Assembly (NCBI RefSeq): GCF_005405085.1 | Contig: NZ_BJDJ01000017.1 | Location: forward strand, 1 to 64,000 | DNA length: 64,000 nucleotides | Origin: Lactiplantibacillus daowaiensis | GTDB taxonomy: Bacteria > Bacillota > Bacilli > Lactobacillales > Lactobacillaceae | Reading direction: 5' to 3' | Shown: in pieces, positions 37,521 through 45,775 of the stretch | How positions within the stretch are numbered: the first letter of the stretch is position 1 | How the letters are laid out: each line of letters opens with the position of its first letter | Notes under the pieces: model-generated | Seen by the model: only the letters and a program-made list of their open reading frames with translations | The model's database searches: none | Told to the model about the DNA's origin: nothing | Made by a program: the position numbers and the translations under genes

Positions 37521-38168
37521 CTAAAGAGCCAAGTGTTGCGTTGATAAAAACGAGTTCGCAAAGTCGGCCGGCGTCTTCACCTGCTTGCCAAATTCCACGA
37601 TCAACGCGTGCCATTCCCGGGCAGTGGCGAAATCATAGTCCCAAGCGGCCATAATCTCAGTTTGGGCTTTCAAATAAGGACGCGGTAACGCTTGGCCTAA
37701 CCACGCAAACAGCCGGCGCAAATAAGTGTCGACAATAATCGTCGGATTATCAAAGACATACATGGAAAAGTAATCTGCCGTTTCATCGCCGATACCTGGT
37801 AAAGCTTTCAACTCCCGACGCACCTGTGCAGCCGGCAACTGGCGTAAAGTCGCTAAATCAAACTGATAGCGCCCCGCCCATTGTGCCAGACCTTGTAACG
37901 TCGGAACTTTTCGCGTATAGAATCCCGCTGGTCGCACTAACGTGGTTAAGTCCGCTGTCGACAACTGCAATAACGCTTGGGGCTCAAATTGCGTCGCTTG
38001 TTTTAAATTAGCCAACGCATAATCGACATTACGCCAATTGGTATTTTGAACCAAGACGCCACCCCATAAAATCTCCCACGGCGTCTCAGCTGGTGCGATT
38101 CCTGGCTCTAACCAATGTTGTGGCCCCATATTAGTCAACATAACTTGATATAATTCTGCAATCGTCAT
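37521..38168 (-). CDS. HhH-GPD base-excision DNA glycosylase
   Basis: 215 residues, endonuclease III fold. Helix-hairpin-helix LPGIGDETADYFSMYVF followed by catalytic Asp in IIVDTYLRRLF. The Lys typical of bifunctional enzymes (LPGVGxKTA) is replaced and no Fe-S cysteines are seen, so it is likely a monofunctional alkylated-base (3-methyladenine type) glycosylase. ATG at 38168 after AAAGGA. Confidence 0.85.
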   Translation of the reverse strand: MTIAELYQVMLTNMGPQHWLEPGIAPAETPWEILWGGVLVQNTNWRNVDYALANLKQATQFEPQALLQLSTADLTTLVRPAGFYTRKVPTLQGLAQWAGRYQFDLATLRQLPAAQVRRELKALPGIGDETADYFSMYVFDNPTIIVDTYLRRLFAWLGQALPRPYLKAQTEIMAAWDYDFATAREWHALIVEFGKQVKTPADFANSFLSTQHLAL

Positions 38169-38249
38169 TTCGTAACATCCTTTCACGTGACCTTTTAATG
38201 CCAGCATACCTTAATCCCTGCCGCCACTGGGTTTCAAAGTTCTAACGAC

Positions 38250-38287
38250 AAAAAAACGTGTGCCAGCCTAGAATGCTAGCACACGTT
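38250..38287 (-). terminator. Terminator after small acidic protein gene
   Basis: AACGTGTGCTAGC / GCTGGCACACGTT with a 7-base loop and T run on the minus strand. Confidence 0.9.
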
Positions 38288-38311
38288 GATATCGTTTGAA
38301 TGGCGTTGGTT

Positions 38312-38554
38312 TTAGCTACGTTTAACCGTCAAGACAATGTCAGCTTCTTTGCCAGCTGGCTTGACCGTTTCTTGATAGTTTAAATCAGCATCGTCAAATA
38401 ATGTTTTGATTTCGGAACTGACTACTTCGAGGTCACGAGTATCCCCTTTTTGCCGTCGAATGTAGACCACGTATTGATCAGGTTGTTCTTCCAAATCATA
38501 GTTAACATCTTCATCGTTTAAAATCACATAGATTAACTTACGTTCATTGTTCAT
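38312..38554 (-). CDS. Small acidic protein, unknown function
   Basis: 80 residues, acidic, predicted alpha/beta, no membrane segment. It follows the FMN reductase gene by 26 bases and shares its terminator, so they form one unit. I do not recognise the family. Confidence 0.75.
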   Translation of the reverse strand: MNNERKLIYVILNDEDVNYDLEEQPDQYVVYIRRQKGDTRDLEVVSSEIKTLFDDADLNYQETVKPAGKEADIVLTVKRS

Positions 38555-38580
38555 CCGAAATTACCCCTCAACTATTAGTT

Positions 38581-39138
38581 TTATGCTTCTTGAATACGAG
38601 CTAAGTCATGCGCAAACTGTAAGTAGTTGTGCATGCAGTGGTCAAGCCAATCAATTGATGCTTGGTCGGTTAAGTCACCATCATTATTGAACTTGTTTTG
38701 GACCGTGCCCATCAAATATTCATTGCCAGGTAACGCCCGTGCTGCCACACCGGGAGAATCCAAAATTTGTCGTAACGTGCCTTGTGCGCGAACGGTGCCC
38801 AAAGGCCCCATCGTTGCGCCCAAAATCATAACTGGTTTGCCTTTTAAAGGACGTTCGACCCGTGATAACCAATCGATGGCATTCGCCAAAACACCAGGAA
38901 TACTATGATTGTATTCCGGTGTAACAAACATTACACCATCGGCCTTTAACACACTTTGTTTAAAGTCGTTGACGACGGCTGGGGCTTCTAATTCAATATC
39001 TTGGTCATAGAATGGCAAGTCCTTTAATACCGGGATACTAACTTCAATTTCGTCAGCATAACGCTGTTGCACAAATTCTGCTAATTTTTGATTATAGGAT
39101 GCATGTCGGACACTGCCGACGAGGGCCACAATTTTCAT
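38581..39138 (-). CDS. NAD(P)H-dependent FMN reductase
   Basis: 185 residues, flavodoxin-like FMN_red domain: IVALVGSVRHASYNQKLAE (phosphate loop), FVTPEYNHSIPGVLANAIDW, KPVMILGATMGPLGTVRAQ. Reduces FMN or quinones/azo compounds with NAD(P)H. The same domain, with the same landmarks, forms the N terminus of the 787-residue reductase at 47.5-49.8 kb. Confidence 0.92.
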   Translation of the reverse strand: MKIVALVGSVRHASYNQKLAEFVQQRYADEIEVSIPVLKDLPFYDQDIELEAPAVVNDFKQSVLKADGVMFVTPEYNHSIPGVLANAIDWLSRVERPLKGKPVMILGATMGPLGTVRAQGTLRQILDSPGVAARALPGNEYLMGTVQNKFNNDGDLTDQASIDWLDHCMHNYLQFAHDLARIQEA

Positions 39139-39369
39139 GGGGCGAACACTCCTTTAAGCTGTATTTACTTTAAGTATAACAGTTTTTTCGCTGCTCGGCG
39201 GAACCGGTTTCAAGTTCCCGTAACTTTTTTTCGGCAATCATGAAAAAGAATGTCAACTCATCGTTAGGCCATGTTTTCTTAACTTTTTTCAAAACTGAAC
39301 ATCCCACCCATCCCGTCACCAATCAGTCTGTTATACTACTGTATAGAGAATTTGATCGGGGGTCTTAAT

Positions 39370-40620
39370 GTGTATTATCGTGGTGAAGCGCTAGATTTTG
39401 TGAATATGCTCCTCACGGACACGGCCGTGCCTTTAATGCGGTCACGGCTGGTTTTTTCTAGCAAAATCGATATCGAACGGCTCAAAGCAGCCGTCTTATC
39501 CTCGGCGCAGATCGTCCCCGAGATTTTTGCCCACTATCAAGCAGACCATAATCGCTTTGAAGTGACTAATCAACAAGTTGATGACTTAGTCATTGAAGCC
39601 CAAAGTCCGTATAGTCCGGAAAACTTTGATTTTAATTTTAATACAGGACCGCAATTGCGGCTCTTTGTCATCCATCATGATCAATATGATGTTTTGCAGG
39701 CTTTTATGAGTCACCTATTGGCTGACAGTGTCGGCTTTAAAGAGTACTTATACTTATTAGCGCAAGCCTACAACCATGATGAGTTAACTGAACTTCAAAA
39801 CGAACGTCGGTTGCGCCCGATCATTACGAAGATGCAACGGCAGTTCCAACGACCACGTAATCGTGCCGACTTACCTGGTAATGCCGTAAAATTACCCCAT
39901 TATCAGGGCATTAACTTGCGACATGTCGGCCATATCATGTTGACCAGCAAGCAATTTATGCGCGTTCGACAAGTCGCTAAAGCGCAAGATGTTGGCATTA
40001 GTGAGGCCATTTTAGCGGCTTATGCCAAAGCACTACAAGTCTTGACGGGACATACGACGATCACGTTGCCGTATCCCATCAACTTCCGCCACTTTACCCC
40101 GGCCGTCGAAAATGTCACTCGAGTCGCTAACTTAACCGGGATGGTTTATCTCAATATCAAAGTCGATGTGGATGCCCCGTTTGCAGCGCTGGTCCAACAC
40201 GTCCATGATTTATTGGCGGTTGAACGGGCACATGCCGCCTTCTTGTATCGCTTGGTTAATTTACAGAAGATGAACCACACGATGCCAGTTGGGCTAATGC
40301 GTAAGTTCACCCAACGCTGGTTAGCACAACAGCCGTTAACCTATACCAACTTTGGTGTCGTTGACCAACAAAAGCTGCATTTTCATGGCTTAACAGTTGT
40401 TAACTGTGTCTTTTCGGGGGCCTTTCGCCCAACACCGGCTATGGAGATCGCCGCCAGCACGTTTGCTGGAACGTGCACGTTGAGTTTTAACAGCATTGGC
40501 TCCGAGCGCGACTATCAATTAGGGATGAAGATTTTAGAAAATATCCAAGCCCAATTATTGGTTTGGTCGCAATCAACCGTAGTCGCTACAGAAGTAACGG
40601 CCGCCAGCGATGAAAATTAA
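39370..40620 (+). CDS. Condensation/acyltransferase-like protein
   Basis: 416 residues. Resembles the CoA-dependent acyltransferase/NRPS condensation superfamily: HxxxD motif in MSHLLADSVG (one His rather than two), a C-terminal domain with LPYPINFRHF and YTNFGVVD. Likely an O- or N-acyltransferase (alcohol acetyltransferase or lipid-tailoring type). No NRPS or carrier protein lies nearby, so it acts on a free substrate. Start set at GTG 39370, 7 bases after GGGGG; TATACT lies at 39332. Confidence 0.7.
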   Translation: MYYRGEALDFVNMLLTDTAVPLMRSRLVFSSKIDIERLKAAVLSSAQIVPEIFAHYQADHNRFEVTNQQVDDLVIEAQSPYSPENFDFNFNTGPQLRLFVIHHDQYDVLQAFMSHLLADSVGFKEYLYLLAQAYNHDELTELQNERRLRPIITKMQRQFQRPRNRADLPGNAVKLPHYQGINLRHVGHIMLTSKQFMRVRQVAKAQDVGISEAILAAYAKALQVLTGHTTITLPYPINFRHFTPAVENVTRVANLTGMVYLNIKVDVDAPFAALVQHVHDLLAVERAHAAFLYRLVNLQKMNHTMPVGLMRKFTQRWLAQQPLTYTNFGVVDQQKLHFHGLTVVNCVFSGAFRPTPAMEIAASTFAGTCTLSFNSIGSERDYQLGMKILENIQAQLLVWSQSTVVATEVTAASDEN

Positions 40621-40627
40621 TGCTACT

Positions 40628-40658
40628 AAAAAGACGTTGTATCAACAACGTCTTTTTT
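40628..40658. terminator. Bidirectional terminator
   Basis: AAAAAGACGTTGT / ACAACGTCTTTTTT between convergent genes. Confidence 0.95.
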
Positions 40659-40668
40659 GATGCTCGGT

Positions 40669-41325
40669 TTATTTAGGAAACGGAATAATGATGGCTTTTT
40701 TAAGTTGCGTGCATGCGGGTTGATCTAGCAATTCCTCTTCTTCATCATCAGCATAACCTTGCGCAACCATCGTCCCATTTTGCCCGGTCTGCCACTGTAA
40801 AGCGGGCGCCTGCACCACACTCATCAAGCCACCAGCTGCCAAATTGACCCCATACTGCTTAAAGTTGGGCCAGATGCGAATCGGACTCGTCGTCGGTGCG
40901 GTGGTGACTTGTGCCAAGTCAGTAATTGTCACCATAATCTTGGTCACTGGTTGAAACGCTGACTTTAATAAGTTCGTTAATAAACCATCATACAGTCGAA
41001 AAATAGCACCGGCCGATGGCTGCCAGACCGGACGTCCGGCTTGCAACCAATTCAGACCAAATGTCAGGGCAATTTGTTGCTGACTAATATCCACTTCATT
41101 GGGGACCACCGCTAAAGTCGCAGCTGCTTGCTTAATGGCCGCAGCCTGTTGGTCACCATGTTGCACGGTGCAAAAAACAGTAAATCGTGGAAAACAACTC
41201 GTCAACGACGCTACATGATCGGCGGTTAGCGCTGTACTGGCCGCTAAGACTGCCGACAAACCTAGTTGATACCACCGTTCATAGCGAACCCGTGCGATTG
41301 GTAAAGCTGGCACAATTTGGGTCAT
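40669..41325 (-). CDS. Uncharacterised protein
   Basis: 218 residues, soluble, alpha/beta-like, with an acidic DDEEEELLD patch near the C terminus and a final IIIPFPK. GGAGG 8 bases before ATG supports translation. Divergent from perR. No recognised domain. Confidence 0.7.
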   Translation of the reverse strand: MTQIVPALPIARVRYERWYQLGLSAVLAASTALTADHVASLTSCFPRFTVFCTVQHGDQQAAAIKQAAATLAVVPNEVDISQQQIALTFGLNWLQAGRPVWQPSAGAIFRLYDGLLTNLLKSAFQPVTKIMVTITDLAQVTTAPTTSPIRIWPNFKQYGVNLAAGGLMSVVQAPALQWQTGQNGTMVAQGYADDEEEELLDQPACTQLKKAIIIPFPK

Positions 41326-41513
41326 CACCCTCACCTCCGATTCCCGATTTAGCTAAGCTTAGTCTAGGCGACGACAATTGAACTGACAAGGGTTTCTGGC
41401 AAAGTCATTATTAAGTTTAGTAAAAAGTTCAACCGGCTAACGTTTCTAAATTGGAATCCTTCTAAAAAGTGTGGTTTAATAAGGGTGAATCTTAACAAAG
41501 GAGGGACCGTATC

Positions 41514-41999
41514 GTGGCAATCGATATGCTAAATCAAGCGATCCAACAATTAAAAGACCACAAGATTCGGGTGACCCCCCAACGTCAGATTATCTTGACA
41601 TACTTGGTCACCCATCATAATCATCCATCTGTCGAAACGATCTATCAAGATCTTGACACCCAGCTACCAAACTTGAGTTTGGCGACTGTTTATAACACTT
41701 TAAAATTATTCGTTGATTTGGGCATCGTTATTGAACTTCAAAATGGTGATGCTGGTACCCATTACGACTTTTTCGGCCGGCCACACTATCATGTCGTCTG
41801 TGACAACTGTGGTAAGATTACCGATGTCTTTGAACCAGATTTAAGTAGTGTTGAAACTAAAGCGGCTGAGCTCTCTGGTTACTTGGTCACGAGTCATAAT
41901 ATGGAAGTCTACGGTTTGTGTCCTGACTGTCAAAAACTTTTGGGTGTCACGCAAACGGCTGACTTGAAGCGGTTAAACTTAACCCATTCTGAACCGTAG
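41514..41999 (+). CDS. perR: Fur family peroxide-type regulator (PerR)
   Basis: 161 residues. Winged helix (RVTPQRQIILTYL, SLATVYNTLKLFVDLGIV) and metal-binding dimer domain. PerR-like metal site: Asp in THYDFF and the HYH motif in PHYHVVCDNCGK; structural zinc CxxC pairs CDNC and CPDC. The layout matches B. subtilis PerR better than Fur or Zur. Likely controls peroxide defence with Mn/Fe. GTG start 9 bases after GGAGG. Confidence 0.88.
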   Translation: MAIDMLNQAIQQLKDHKIRVTPQRQIILTYLVTHHNHPSVETIYQDLDTQLPNLSLATVYNTLKLFVDLGIVIELQNGDAGTHYDFFGRPHYHVVCDNCGKITDVFEPDLSSVETKAAELSGYLVTSHNMEVYGLCPDCQKLLGVTQTADLKRLNLTHSEP

Positions 42000-42006
42000 C
42001 TAACAC

Positions 42007-42041
42007 AAAAGCGTCGACCGTTTTAATTGGTCGACGCTTTA
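42007..42041. terminator. Bidirectional terminator after perR
   Basis: AAAGCGTCGACC / GGTCGACGCTTT with a 9-base loop. Confidence 0.9.
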
Positions 42042-42057
42042 CTTTTCTCATAAATCA

Positions 42058-42288
42058 TTAATCACGACTCTGACCAAATGCGAAGTACAGCCATGGCCCA
42101 ATTGGTTGCACAAATGCAAGCAAGAACCAACCAATCTTATGACCACGACGAACTGATTTAGCCCGGATAATATCTGCGATCACGATACTTGTCGCTGCAA
42201 ATTCAAAAGCCGCAAAGGGCGCTATGCGTTGCCGCACGTGCCGTGAAAGTTGATGACGTTGTGCATGAGCTTGCCAACGTGATGACAT
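42058..42288 (-). CDS. PLDc_N-domain small membrane protein
   Basis: 76 residues. Two hydrophobic helices separated by a short loop with SVRRGHKIGWFLLAFVQPIGPWLYFAFG, the phospholipase D-nuclease N-terminal (PLDc_N) pattern. Standalone forms are common in lactobacilli; function unknown. Start at ATG 42288, 8 bases after GGAGG; longer frames cross the ribosome site. Confidence 0.75.
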   Translation of the reverse strand: MSSRWQAHAQRHQLSRHVRQRIAPFAAFEFAATSIVIADIIRAKSVRRGHKIGWFLLAFVQPIGPWLYFAFGQSRD

Positions 42289-42356
42289 TGTCATCGCCTC
42301 CTCATCGAGTTTGCCATCATTATACGCCGTTCGCCATGCAAACGCTATCACGTCTT

Positions 42357-43202
42357 TTAAACCAATGGTGGCCGCTTAGTCAAAAACTTCGTTGATGGGA
42401 TTTGTAAGGCATCAATCACTTCTGGTCGTTGTAATAGCTGGCGAATCGTGACACCGACTTGCCCACGATCAACTGTAATAATTTGATAGCTACTCCCCTC
42501 ACGAATCTCATGGAGTTGGGGATCAGTACAGTTAATTTCGTAAGCCGCCGAACCAGCCACCACGTTCAAAATATTATCACCGATTAAGTAACTCGTTGCA
42601 AAGTGCACGTGCCAAGCAAAGACGCCACCAATATTATGACCTCTTAAAACCGACAATAGCGCGGGGGTATTTTGTAAAATCGCATAATGCATATTTTGCA
42701 TGGTCGGACCATCTAATGGATGATGTAAAAAGATAAAGGCACGTTTTGTTGGGGCTTGTCGCAAGTGCTTACCGAGCCATTGTAATTGTGCGGGTGAAAC
42801 CCAGCCAGCTTCAAAACCAGTAACTTTGGAATCTAAAAAATAAAAATCATTATTCCCGATACGCATCCGGCTCGCATAATACGGCCCCGGATCAGCTGGC
42901 AAATACCCCGCATAAAACGCCTCGCGATTATCATGGTTGCCTAACAGTACGCGAACATGACAGTCAAATTCAGCTTTCATCATATGAATGACAGCATGTA
43001 GGCGTTCATAGTCATCGGCCGCCCCACCGTGTAGCAAATCACCGGTAAAAACGATCAAATCTGGTTGATAAGGTAAAGTTCGAATATCTTGAATAATCGC
43101 CGTTAGCTTTTCCCATGGATCAGTACCTTGCTGATGCGCTGGGACATCACCGTGCGGCGTTAGGTGGGGATCAGAAATTTGAATAATATGCAATCGTTGC
43201 AC
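42357..43202 (-). CDS. Metallophosphoesterase, CpdA-like
   Basis: About 281 residues. Calcineurin-like motifs: QISDPHL, FTGDLLHGG, LGNHDNR, LHHPLDG, AWHVHFA. Dinuclear metal phosphodiesterase; relatives hydrolyse cyclic nucleotides or other phosphodiesters, substrate unknown. GTG at 43202 seems better placed behind a weak GAAG site than the TTG at 43208. Confidence 0.88.
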   Translation of the reverse strand: MQRLHIIQISDPHLTPHGDVPAHQQGTDPWEKLTAIIQDIRTLPYQPDLIVFTGDLLHGGAADDYERLHAVIHMMKAEFDCHVRVLLGNHDNREAFYAGYLPADPGPYYASRMRIGNNDFYFLDSKVTGFEAGWVSPAQLQWLGKHLRQAPTKRAFIFLHHPLDGPTMQNMHYAILQNTPALLSVLRGHNIGGVFAWHVHFATSYLIGDNILNVVAGSAAYEINCTDPQLHEIREGSSYQIITVDRGQVGVTIRQLLQRPEVIDALQIPSTKFLTKRPPLV

Positions 43203-43373
43203 GCTCAATCACTTCTCTACTCTAATATTCACCAAATGGCTACCGCTAGCATACAAAGTTGACGTAAAGTTTCGACCAACTATCATGTAAAATAAATGTA
43301 AATATTGCTAGAGTAGTACTTTAGGTCGCCATGCGCTATGATAGGGACACTAGCAAGTAAATGAGGGATTATT

Positions 43374-43925
43374 TTGAAAAACATTTTAATGGGACCACGG
43401 GTAACGTTAGCAGTGCCCCGCCCCGAAGATTTTGATGAAATTAGTGACTGGTTCACTGATGGGACTTTTATCCGTAACTTGGACACTGATCCAGCACGAC
43501 CGCTGTCCGGCGAAGAGCTTGAACAGACTTACCGAAACATCAACCGGGATACCGAATTTTACTTTCATATCCGTACCAATGATGACGATCGGTTATTGGG
43601 GTTTGTCACAATTTACAATATCGACTGGCGTAATCAGCTTGGTCAATTAGCCATCGCAATTGGTGATGCTGAAGATCGCGGTCAAGGCTTTGGGACCGAA
43701 GCGTTAAACTTGATGTTAAATTATGGTTTCAACGAATTGAATTTATATAAAGTCTGTTTGGACGTCATCGCAACAAACCAAAGTGCCATCGCTGTTTATC
43801 AGAATAGTGGCTTCGAATTTGAAGGTACCAATAAGCGTGCCGTCAAGCGTGACGGGCATCGAGAAGACCTATATAACATGGGCCTATTTGCAGCTGACTT
43901 TCAACCACGGATTAATTTTAACTAA
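43374..43925 (+). CDS. GNAT family N-acetyltransferase (RimJ/RimL-like)
   Basis: 183 residues. RimJ/RimL/SpeG-type GNAT: GPRVTLAVPRPEDFDEISDWF, acetyl-CoA loop EDRGQGFGTEALNLML, and NLYKVCLDVIATNQSAIAVYQNSGFEFEGTNK-type C-terminal half. Probably acetylates an amine or protein N terminus; substrate unknown. TTG start after GAGGG. Confidence 0.88.
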   Translation: MKNILMGPRVTLAVPRPEDFDEISDWFTDGTFIRNLDTDPARPLSGEELEQTYRNINRDTEFYFHIRTNDDDRLLGFVTIYNIDWRNQLGQLAIAIGDAEDRGQGFGTEALNLMLNYGFNELNLYKVCLDVIATNQSAIAVYQNSGFEFEGTNKRAVKRDGHREDLYNMGLFAADFQPRINFN

Positions 43926-43942
43926 TCCATCAGCGCAATTAG

Positions 43943-43971
43943 TTGCAGCCGGTAGCGTTTGCAATTATAAT
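43943..43971 (+). promoter_or_regulatory. Promoter of sRNA S7
   Basis: TTGCAG (43943-43948), 17-base spacer, TATAAT (43966-43971). Confidence 0.65.
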
Positions 43972-43977
43972 AGTCGC

Positions 43978-44183
43978 AGATTGATAGAAAGTGAATAACC
44001 GCCTATCAATCCTTAATATTCTATAGTTTTTAGATTGTTAGCGTCGTTGCTGCCATAACGTCGGCTAATGATCACTTTCATTCATAGACTCCCCCAAGTC
44101 TTATGAATGGGGTTCATCAAAGCCCCCACTTTGATGTTTCCTACTCCTTGACCACTGCATCCCCTGATGTAGTGGCTTTTTTG
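43978..44183 (+). ncRNA. sRNA S7, long variant of the C-rich-loop family
   Basis: About 205 nt, non-coding. Five predicted stem-loops: TTGATAG/CTATCAA (43981-44007); TTAGC..CGTT/AACG..GCTAA (44038-44069); CATTCATAGACT-CCCCCA-AGTCTTATGAATG (44079-44109); CATCAAAG-CCCCCA-CTTTGATG (44115-44136); and the terminator CCACTGCATC / GATGTAGTGG with T run (44152-44182). Two hairpins carry the same exposed CCCCCA loop, able to pair with GGGGG Shine-Dalgarno sequences. A long-hairpin repeat follows at once. Confidence 0.65.
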
Positions 44184-44188
44184 TTGCA

Positions 44189-44315
44189 GAGTGTGAGGTA
44201 AGCCGGGTTGAGACTGAGCATTAGCCTAGCTAGACAATGACTCGGTGATCTTTCCGAGTGATTGTTTAGCGTAGCTAAGCGGAAGTCTCTGGCTTGCCGA
44301 ACACGTTTCGGCGCG
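44189..44315 (+). repeat. Long-hairpin repeat, copy A
   Basis: About 127 bp folding as one long stem: GGTAAGCC/GGCTTGCC, GAGACT/AGTCTC, TTAGC and GCTAG helices around a symmetric 3x3 internal loop, apical ACTCGG/CCGAGT, then tail CCGAACACGTTTCGG. Starts six bases after the S7 terminator. Bases 44316-44436 show nothing further. Confidence 0.85.
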
Positions 44316-44436
44316 CAACATAGCCCCAGCAAAACACCCCCAAATCACGCAGCCACAATCCTAAAAAAACTAAATCCGACTGGTGTACAATCTACCCTAC
44401 GGTAAATGGCCCACCACCCGGACTTAATCCACATGA

Positions 44437-44865
44437 TTAATCTTCTTCTAGTTCGGCTTGTCGATTATTTCGCCGTTCGATCACCCATTCTTTGACTTGC
44501 ACTAACAACCATGCAATCCCGGCTGTAAAGAGTAATAACATCAAAGTTGAGACAATCACGACTAATACGATTTGTAAGCCTTCATTTTTCAACACATCTA
44601 ACTTGGTTACTAAGGCAATCCCAGATGGAATAAAAATCAAACTAATGATTTGAACAAAGAAGTTACTGACACCTTCAACTTGTTCCAATTTGACGATTTT
44701 AAACGTCAACAACAAGTACAGCATGATCATCCCAATTAAAGCCGGTGGCATCGGGAATCCCGGCCAAAGTTGATTAATCAATTCAGAAATCAAACTACTG
44801 GCTAACAAAATCAAGCCATAAATCATAATCTGCTTAATAAATTTACCTTTAAATTTTTTCGGCAT
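44437..44865 (-). CDS. lrgA: LrgA/CidA family holin-like membrane protein
   Basis: 142 residues, four membrane helices, with the LrgA signature (ELINQLWPGFPMPPALIGMIMLYLLL and FVQIISLIFIPSGIALV). Acts with LrgB; in other Firmicutes the pair affects autolysis and pyruvate transport. Begins 2 bases after the lrgB stop. The order here is lrgB then lrgA, the reverse of the usual lrgA-lrgB. Confidence 0.9.
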   Translation of the reverse strand: MPKKFKGKFIKQIMIYGLILLASSLISELINQLWPGFPMPPALIGMIMLYLLLTFKIVKLEQVEGVSNFFVQIISLIFIPSGIALVTKLDVLKNEGLQIVLVVIVSTLMLLLFTAGIAWLLVQVKEWVIERRNNRQAELEED

Positions 44866-44867
44866 CC

Positions 44868-45599
44868 TTAACCTCCTAACCCAACTAACTGTGCAAAGCC
44901 TGGCACCATAAAGTTCACTAAGATTCCGGCAACCACAAATGCAATCGCACCGGTCGCACCAGCGGCTTCGCTCACTTCAATCGCCTTCGTTGCACCAACC
45001 GCATTCCCAGCAATACCAAAACCTAACCCAGCACCAAGCGGATTCTTATGCAACTTGAACCAGCGAATAAAATGATCGCCTAGTGCATAAATCAAAACAG
45101 AATTTAAAATGACGGCAAACGCGGCAATCGCTTGATCACCACCAACGGCTTCGGCAACTGGTAACGCGATCGCAGTCGTAGCTGCTTGCACCAACATCGC
45201 ACCTAACGCAGCATCGGTTAACCCCATCAGTTGTGAAATGGCATAAATACCGAAAAGTGAGAATAGTAACCCTAGAAATAGCGCAATTAAAATGACATCC
45301 CAATGCTTTTTGAAAATATCATTTCGCTTATATAGTGGCACTGCAAATGATACCGTTGCGGGGGCAACAAACCAAAACAGCCAGTCGCCACCAACTTGAT
45401 ACGCTTGATAGACTTTTTGCACCGGCGCTTGCAGGGCGGAGGCAATTAATACCAATAAACCAATCCCGAGCAGCATTCCAAAAAATAACGGTTGGAATAA
45501 TACAAATCGATTCGTTTTGTGATACAAATACTCGCCAATCCCATAGACTAGCACGGATAGACCGATGCCAAAGAACGGATTATTGAGAAGGTAATTCAC
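44868..45599 (-). CDS. lrgB: LrgB/CidB family membrane protein
   Basis: 243 residues, six or more helices. Family landmarks: FLLNNPFFGIGLSVLVY-type start, FLGPATVSFAVPLY-like (VAPATVSFAVPLYKR), TTAIALPVAEAVGGDQAIAAFAVILN, GLGFGIAGNAVGATKAIE. First gene of the pair, behind a structured leader. Probable partner of LrgA in pyruvate or small-acid transport. Confidence 0.92.
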   Translation of the reverse strand: MNYLLNNPFFGIGLSVLVYGIGEYLYHKTNRFVLFQPLFFGMLLGIGLLVLIASALQAPVQKVYQAYQVGGDWLFWFVAPATVSFAVPLYKRNDIFKKHWDVILIALFLGLLFSLFGIYAISQLMGLTDAALGAMLVQAATTAIALPVAEAVGGDQAIAAFAVILNSVLIYALGDHFIRWFKLHKNPLGAGLGFGIAGNAVGATKAIEVSEAAGATGAIAFVVAGILVNFMVPGFAQLVGLGG

Positions 45600-45733
45600 A
45601 GAAGTTCCTACTTTCTTTTGTGGGAGCTAAGTAACAAAAAATGGCGCCCCGTTCGGGTCTAGTCATCATCTACATGGTGGTTAGGCTCGAGCAGTGCGCC
45701 AACACGACTCTTTTTTCTACTTTAATCAGTATA
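45600..45733 (-). ncRNA. Structured leader with terminator upstream of lrgBA
   Basis: On the minus strand a -10 TATACT (45728-45733) precedes about 120 untranslated bases. TTGGCGC and GCGCCA close a multi-branched structure containing a CCCGAACGGG hairpin, and the 3' side is followed by TTTTTTG, so the closed form looks like an intrinsic terminator 40 bases before lrgB. This suggests attenuation or riboswitch-type control. No known class could be assigned. Confidence 0.5.
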
Positions 45734-45775
45734 TCATATGAAAGAATAAATTAATAGTAACAATTAGTTTTAATC

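Noticed and set aside
44141..44332. Open frame of 63 codons on the minus strand
   Set aside because: It runs through the S7 terminator and hairpin copy A; the reading frame is incidental.
45600..45733. Fluoride (crcB) riboswitch in the lrgB leader
   Set aside because: Short similarities (TAACCACC, GATGATGAC) exist, but the conserved GATGG core and matching pseudoknot are not evident, and lrgBA is not a fluoride-resistance locus.
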